64,000 nucleotides of DNA from Cyclobacteriaceae bacterium (GTDB lineage: Bacteria > Bacteroidota > Bacteroidia > Cytophagales > Cyclobacteriaceae), in NCBI GenBank assembly GCA_026129485.1, contig JAHCHY010000010.1:62001-126000 (forward strand). Direction: 5' to 3'. Below the pieces are notes generated by a model that had not been told where the DNA came from, did no database searches, and saw only the letters and a list, made by a program, of their open reading frames with translations. Both the position numbers and the translations under genes were made by a program. This document shows, one piece after another, positions 59,532 through 64,000 of this stretch; the stretch's first letter is position 1, and each line of letters begins with the position of its first letter.

Positions 59532-60476
59532 CTATTTGGAAACGCGCGTTAGTCCTTCTTTTGCTTCTTTTAGCGTGGCGTCATCTTTCAGGGCAAGCTC
59601 GTAGTACGATCTGGCAGCGGCTTTTTTACCCCGCTTTTCCATGATCTGGCCCAGGCGCATGTTAGCACCGGCATGGCTGGGCTCGTTCTTTTGCGGCTGG
59701 TAGGTAAGGTATTTTTTCAGGCAGGCCTCACCGCGATCCAGTTGCTGACCGGATAACGCGCTTAGCTTCCCGACCTGGTAAGTGGCGGCCATATCATCCG
59801 GGTTCTGTTTTAACGTCTCTTCAAATAAGGAGAACGCTTTATCGTATTGCTTCTGCAATACATAAAAATTAGCAAGGCCGGAAGTATAGGCAGCATCCGC
59901 TTTTGCCATAGCTATAAATTCTTTTTCGGCCTCGGTAAACTTCTTTTCGCGGTAATAAATATTGCCTAATTGCCGATGGCCTTCTGCCGGCTTTATCTTT
60001 TTGATCTCGTTTGCCATTTCAATGGCTTTGTCCACACTGCCCCCGGCAATGGCAGGCGCCTGCAGGTAATATTGAATGAGTGATTCGCGGGCATCTACTG
60101 TTTCAGGATCAAGCTGCACGGCTTTTTCCCAGGCGCTTTTCATTTTAGGCCCAAGCATAGCTTGTCTGAATAAGTTCGCATCAGCCGCAATAGTGCCTAA
60201 CGTGTTACCATACCAGGTATGGTATTCGGCAACTTTATCATTCTTGCTGACAGCTGATTCAAAAAAATCTTCGGCTTCATCATACTTCTTTTCATCGAAT
60301 GCAATGCGTCCTAAGTAATATTGAGCGGCTGCATAGTCTTTGCTGTCTTTCTTAATGGCCGACAGTTGCCTGCGGGCTTCATCGTATTTTTTCTGTTCCC
60401 ACAAAGCTTTGCCTTGTATAACCGATTGCCCGAAAGTTGTTACGGTAGCGAATAAAAGGACAAGAAGGCTGCGCAT
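59532..60476 (-). CDS. periplasmic TPR protein
   Basis: 314 residues. Signal peptide (LLVLLFATVTTFGQS), then about seven TPR-type helix pairs, e.g. AAAQYYLGRIAFDEKKYDEAE, GHRQLGNIYYREKKFTEAEKEF and ADAAYTSGLANFYVLQKQYDKAF. A scaffold for protein interaction. No operon partner; about 99 bp downstream of the DinB gene start region and followed by a strong hairpin on the other side. Confidence 0.87.
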   Translation of the reverse strand: MRSLLVLLFATVTTFGQSVIQGKALWEQKKYDEARRQLSAIKKDSKDYAAAQYYLGRIAFDEKKYDEAEDFFESAVSKNDKVAEYHTWYGNTLGTIAADANLFRQAMLGPKMKSAWEKAVQLDPETVDARESLIQYYLQAPAIAGGSVDKAIEMANEIKKIKPAEGHRQLGNIYYREKKFTEAEKEFIAMAKADAAYTSGLANFYVLQKQYDKAFSLFEETLKQNPDDMAATYQVGKLSALSGQQLDRGEACLKKYLTYQPQKNEPSHAGANMRLGQIMEKRGKKAAARSYYELALKDDATLKEAKEGLTRVSK

Positions 60477-60581
60477 AAATTTTTTTCTTTTAAGACAGGC
60501 AATACTATCAAAAGGTTGCCTGCTAAAATAATCTTGTTTACCGAATTGTGGAATTGTGGAGATGAGCTGAAAAAATTGAAC

Positions 60582-60662
60582 TGCAAAGTCGCAGTGACGC
60601 AGAGAAGCCCTGCGCCTTCGCGGTTTTAGGCGTCTGACCCCGAACCTTCGGGGTCAGACGCC
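60582..60662. repeat. TGCAAAGTCGCAG repeat and 16-bp hairpin
   Basis: GCAAAGTCGCAGTGACGCAGAG resembles the repeat at 46.18 kb (quoted core: AAAGTCGCAG). It is followed by a perfect 16-bp stem GGCGTCTGACCCCGAA (60629-60644) with complement at 60647-60662 and only CC between. It ends 7 bp before the S9 peptidase stop and is its likely terminator on the minus strand. Confidence 0.7.
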
Positions 60663-60668
60663 CTATCC

Positions 60669-63494
60669 TTAATACCCCTTCGTAATCCCTTTTTCAATAG
60701 CCGGAATACCCTTTTTCATCCATTCCGGCTCAGGTGCGCCTTTCAGGTAGTAATCAAAAAACTGCATCAGGCGAATGTCGTAGTCTTTCCGGTTTTGTCG
60801 TTTTTGAAGATTATGCACTTCATCGTTATACACCAGCATCCAAACGGGTTTATGCAGCCTGCGCAGCGCCATGTAAAACTCGATACCCTGGTACCACGGC
60901 ACGGCATCATCTTTATCATTCTGCATGATCAGCACCGGGGTCTGAATTTTATCAGCATAAAACAAAGGTGAGTTCTCAATAAAGTAGAGCGGCTTCTCCC
61001 AAAGTGTTCCGCCAATGCGGCTTTGACTTTGCTCATACTGAAACATCCGGCTCATACCACTGCCCCAACGGATACCGCCATACGCGCTGGTCATATTTAC
61101 CACCGCAGCGCCTGCACCTGCCGCTTTAAATAAATTGGTGCGCGTAATAATGTAGGCAGTTTGATAGCCGCCCCAGCTTTGCCCTTGTATGCCGATATTT
61201 TTTTCATCTACAAAACCCTGACTGATAAGCTGGTTCACACCCGGCATAATGCAGTTGTAAGCGCTTTCACCGGGCAGTCCGTTTTTGTAAACAATATCAG
61301 GTATAAATACTAAGTAACCGTTGCTTACACACATTACACGTTGTATGATTGACCACGCGGGTTGTGGTTTGGAGTACGAATACAAGCCATCGCTGCTCTT
61401 TTCGTAGAAATAAACCAGCATGGGGTATTTCTTTTTCGGATCGAAGTTTTCGGGTTTGTATAGCAGGCCCTGCAACGGAACATTATCCAGCGAGGTGTAA
61501 TTCACCAGCTCCACGGTGCCCCATAAGTAATTTTTCTGCTGCGGGTTGGCATTGCTTATTTTCTTTGGATTGGCGAAAGTGAGATTGCTGGCCCACACAT
61601 CCGGGAACTCGTTAAAGGTTTCGCGCGTGAAAAGAATGTTATCGCTGTTCAGGGCTTTGCTTACACCGGCATACCGGTAATTACCGGAGATCAGCTTTTT
61701 CAGCTCACCGGTCTTTAAAGAGAGGCTGTAGTAGCCGGCAGTTCTGGCCTGCTCATCAAAAGCGGTAAGCAAAAGTGTAGCCTCGGGCTTGATGAATTTT
61801 TCCTCGCGGTTAAGCCACACATTGCGAAAAGTTATTTTCTGGTTGCGGCCCACTTTCGTCAGGTTAACGGCCGGGGTTTTTCCCTGCGGATCGATTGACC
61901 AGATATCGTACCGATCGTACACTAGGAAACGCGCATCGTTTTCCAGCCACCCGGCAAAACCATACGATGAGGGATAATCCGGATGATCGTCTTCCTCATC
62001 GGCAAACGAAACGGGTAATGCTTTGGTAAGCGATTGCTTTTTGTTGCCGGCTACATCATACGCAAACCAGGCGGTGTCGGGCAGGCTGAACCAGAACACA
62101 AAATTGCCTTTGGGCGAAATGGAAATATTGCCTTTCACTTTTTCAGCAACCTTATTTTTATTCCCGGTCTTTACATCGATAATGTAAGCATCGCTGTACC
62201 CGCTTATATCATAAAAATTACTCCAGCGATAGGGCCGGTCGGAAACCCCTAATGCAATAGCGGCATTTCCTTCGTCTGCCAGAACCACTTGCGGAACGGT
62301 TGCGTTTCCTAACAAGGCGATTGATTTATCGTTCAGGTTGATGGCTGTTTGATACGAACGTTTTTTGTCCGCCTCAAGCCTGCTGTTTTGTTGGGTTTGC
62401 AGCACGCTGTCTTTCCAGTTCCATACTTCCACTTTTATAATTTCTTCTTCCAGCCGCGTGGTGTCTTGTGTTAGTGGTTTTGGCGCTAACCCGAAGAACA
62501 AGCTCTTACCGTCTTTTGAAAAGGTAGGCGTAGCATGCTCGCTCACAAACCAGCTGGCCGGAACCTGAGCCGTTTTCTCATGAACCAAAACCGAGGCGGC
62601 ATTATCTCCGCTCTTCCAGTAATAAAGTGAGAAAAAATGGTTGGGCGCTTTGGTAGTGTCGGTATCTAACAGGAAAGAAGCCTGGGTACCGTCTTCGCTT
62701 GTTGCCAGACCTTTATACTTGTATTTCGGTTTGCCTTCTTGCAACGATTTTAATTCCGCTTTCTGAAGATCGTACCAGTACATGCCGGCCTTCAGGGTAG
62801 AATCGTTGCCGGTAGTATGAAACAAAAGTCCCTGCCCGAATTTGGCAAACGCATAGTCTTTTACAAAACCGAACTGAATATCCTGCCTGGTGTCCAGGTT
62901 ACGAAGCACTAAGGTGTAGCCGTTGTCATCGCTGTTCTTCTTTACTTTTTTGGGTTTGGCGGGTTCGGCTTTTTTGGCTGTATCGGGTTTGGCTTTCGGT
63001 TTCTCTTCTTTGGCTGCTTCCAATTGCCAGGCTGCCCATTGCCCTGCCTTTTCAGGAACCTTGAATGATTTTACGTTTGCAATTTTTTCGGTTTTGCGTG
63101 TAGCAAACGTGAAAATGCCAAGTGAATCTTTCGGCATATCTTCTTTTTTCTTCTTCTGCCTGCGCAGGTCTTTTACTAATTGCTGCTGCGGCTTTATTTT
63201 AAATACAGCATGCTTGCTATCGAACGTAAGCGTAATTTCTGTGGCACGCTTTACAGAATCCTGCGCATTGGTTTTCAGGTTGTAGAACACCACTTTGCCA
63301 TCGCCTTCCTGCGGATTTACGGTAAAGGCTGCGTAGCTGCCATCGGGGGTAAGCGCTTTGTAGGTGATGTCCTTCCAGCCATCATATACGGAAGGGTCGA
63401 GCGGTTTTTTTACAACCGGCTGAACAGTTGTTTTTTTCTGGGCAACAGCCAACGTGCTTACCAGGAGCAGCGATACAAGAATCCGGAATTGCAT
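60669..63494 (-). CDS. exported S9-family prolyl oligopeptidase
   Basis: 941 residues. Signal peptide (ILVSLLLVSTLAVA), then a Lys-rich insertion (KPKAKPDTAKKAEPAKPKK-type, near 160-185), a seven-blade-type propeller to about 640 and a C-terminal alpha/beta hydrolase: Ser in GQSWGGYQTAY (near 775), Asp in MQNDKDDAVPW (near 870) and His in NDEVHNLQKR (near 905). A dipeptidyl/acyl-peptidase type serine protease acting on short peptides in the periplasm. Stand-alone. Confidence 0.93.
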   Translation of the reverse strand: MQFRILVSLLLVSTLAVAQKKTTVQPVVKKPLDPSVYDGWKDITYKALTPDGSYAAFTVNPQEGDGKVVFYNLKTNAQDSVKRATEITLTFDSKHAVFKIKPQQQLVKDLRRQKKKKEDMPKDSLGIFTFATRKTEKIANVKSFKVPEKAGQWAAWQLEAAKEEKPKAKPDTAKKAEPAKPKKVKKNSDDNGYTLVLRNLDTRQDIQFGFVKDYAFAKFGQGLLFHTTGNDSTLKAGMYWYDLQKAELKSLQEGKPKYKYKGLATSEDGTQASFLLDTDTTKAPNHFFSLYYWKSGDNAASVLVHEKTAQVPASWFVSEHATPTFSKDGKSLFFGLAPKPLTQDTTRLEEEIIKVEVWNWKDSVLQTQQNSRLEADKKRSYQTAINLNDKSIALLGNATVPQVVLADEGNAAIALGVSDRPYRWSNFYDISGYSDAYIIDVKTGNKNKVAEKVKGNISISPKGNFVFWFSLPDTAWFAYDVAGNKKQSLTKALPVSFADEEDDHPDYPSSYGFAGWLENDARFLVYDRYDIWSIDPQGKTPAVNLTKVGRNQKITFRNVWLNREEKFIKPEATLLLTAFDEQARTAGYYSLSLKTGELKKLISGNYRYAGVSKALNSDNILFTRETFNEFPDVWASNLTFANPKKISNANPQQKNYLWGTVELVNYTSLDNVPLQGLLYKPENFDPKKKYPMLVYFYEKSSDGLYSYSKPQPAWSIIQRVMCVSNGYLVFIPDIVYKNGLPGESAYNCIMPGVNQLISQGFVDEKNIGIQGQSWGGYQTAYIITRTNLFKAAGAGAAVVNMTSAYGGIRWGSGMSRMFQYEQSQSRIGGTLWEKPLYFIENSPLFYADKIQTPVLIMQNDKDDAVPWYQGIEFYMALRRLHKPVWMLVYNDEVHNLQKRQNRKDYDIRLMQFFDYYLKGAPEPEWMKKGIPAIEKGITKGY

Positions 63495-63639
63495 AGGGGC
63501 ATGATTTTAGATTAACGAAAGTACACAACGCGCCAATGAATTGAATACATTTTTTATCAATGGCAAGGGGAAGAAACCTTTGGTTAATTTTTGCCGTCAG
63601 GACTTTGAAAATGAGCCTGTGTGGTTAATGAATAGCTGC

Positions 63640-63671
63640 TAAACCACATAGAAACACAGGACACATAGAGT
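63640..63671. repeat. CCACATAGAAACAC half-repeat
   Basis: CTAAACCACATAGAAACACAGG followed by ACACATAGAG (quoted in parts). One arm of the CCACATAG hairpin family; the opposite arm is only partly present (CCTGTGTGGTTAA near 63,615-63,629). Confidence 0.65.
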
Positions 63672-63711
63672 TCCCTTGAAAGATTTGGTGAGGAGGAAGA
63701 AAGGGGTGATT

Positions 63712-64000
63712 TCAGCCTCCCCAGGTCATGGCCACTTTTCCCCTTGTACGCATGGCTTCAATATAGCTTATGGCTTGCGGGATTTCTTTATACGAATAGG
63801 TCTTTTCGATGTGAACGTTAATTTTCCCTTCCTTAACTAAAGAGGCTAATGTTTCAAGGTCTTTCGTATTGGCTTTAGCTGTAAACTGAACCAATGGGAA
63901 TTTGCTAAAAGCGCTTTTTAAAAGTACCGGGATCATCCGGCTCACCGTTGTGAATCCAACCAGGACACCTCGTTGCCCCATGCGTGTAAAGTCTTTATGA
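63712..64000 (-). CDS. 3' part of a zinc-type alcohol dehydrogenase/quinone reductase, cut by the window end
   Basis: The frame is open past the window end (HKDFTRMGQRGVLVGF). The visible 96 codons are the C-terminal third of an MDR-superfamily enzyme: GVLVGFTTV, FSKFPLVQFTAKANTKDLE, LASLVKEGKINVHIEKTYS and EIPQAISYIEAMRTRGKVAM. NAD(P)H-dependent reduction or oxidation of a small carbonyl compound is expected. The start and cofactor motif are outside the window. Confidence 0.85.
   Translation of the reverse strand, partial: HKDFTRMGQRGVLVGFTTVSRMIPVLLKSAFSKFPLVQFTAKANTKDLETLASLVKEGKINVHIEKTYSYKEIPQAISYIEAMRTRGKVAMTWGG

Noticed and set aside
1-64000. tRNA, rRNA or riboswitch genes
   Set aside because: No cloverleaf, rRNA signature or known riboswitch core was recognised by eye in the intergenic gaps; a covariance-model scan was not possible here.

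Overview
The window reads as a chromosome segment of a gliding-lineage Bacteroidota, most likely Cytophagales or Cyclobacteriaceae-like. Supporting signs are a gldD gliding lipoprotein gene after mutY-ssb, a type IX secretion C-terminal sorting domain, a PSD1/DUF1501 cytochrome operon, a porin O/P protein, the Bacteroidota-type -7 promoter element TAnnTTTG, and many short palindromic intergenic repeats. I saw no rRNA, tRNA, CRISPR array, transposase or integrase gene.

Layout. 1-6.1 kb (mostly minus): a MORN-repeat protein, htpG, and an HU - TPR - 29-residue basic protein - RNase G series. 6.3-20.3 kb (plus): mutY, ssb, gldD, recG, a sensor-like propeller protein, a lipoprotein, a DinB protein, a PBP4-type peptidase, a GH3 glycosidase, two small membrane coiled-coil proteins, then a HutG-like amidohydrolase and HutF, the last two steps of formimidoylglutamate breakdown. 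hutF is fused in frame to a DUF559 module lying between repeats. 20.5-33.1 kb: a small cassette-like insertion, a metallo-beta-lactamase-fold protein, a MetE-like methyltransferase, a SIS/ROK/SDR sugar cluster, and an exported cytochrome-PSD1/DUF1501/TIM-barrel operon.

33.2-41.6 kb is the accessory island. Its genes (secreted trypsin-like protease, two lipoproteins, an exported WD40-caspase protein) are AT-rich, all on the minus strand, and sit in two large units with the architecture of integron cassettes: attC-like structured sites, with the start of each unit complementary to the 5' arm of its own attC-like site. A third, single-gene unit of normal cassette size is at 21.1-21.9 kb. Both loci start with the same 34-bp sequence. 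Units A and B also carry a hairpin at each end whose loop is conserved but whose stem sequence is not. The island is flanked by a ~185-bp direct duplication of the 5' end of the neighbouring PSD1 gene. This integrase-less, integron-like system with loop-conserved hairpins is the best candidate for something undescribed.

41.8-64.0 kb: an ATP-grasp ligase next to an ATP-grasp-SET fusion, an amidase lipoprotein, an FlgO/CsgG-like HEAT protein, a HepT/MntA toxin-antitoxin pair, a YeiH-type transporter and porin, DNA polymerase I with a degenerate proofreading site, a Uma2 nuclease-fold protein, an acyl-CoA synthetase, a CBS protein, a dienelactone hydrolase, a second DinB protein, a TPR protein, an S9 peptidase and a partial alcohol dehydrogenase cut by the window edge.
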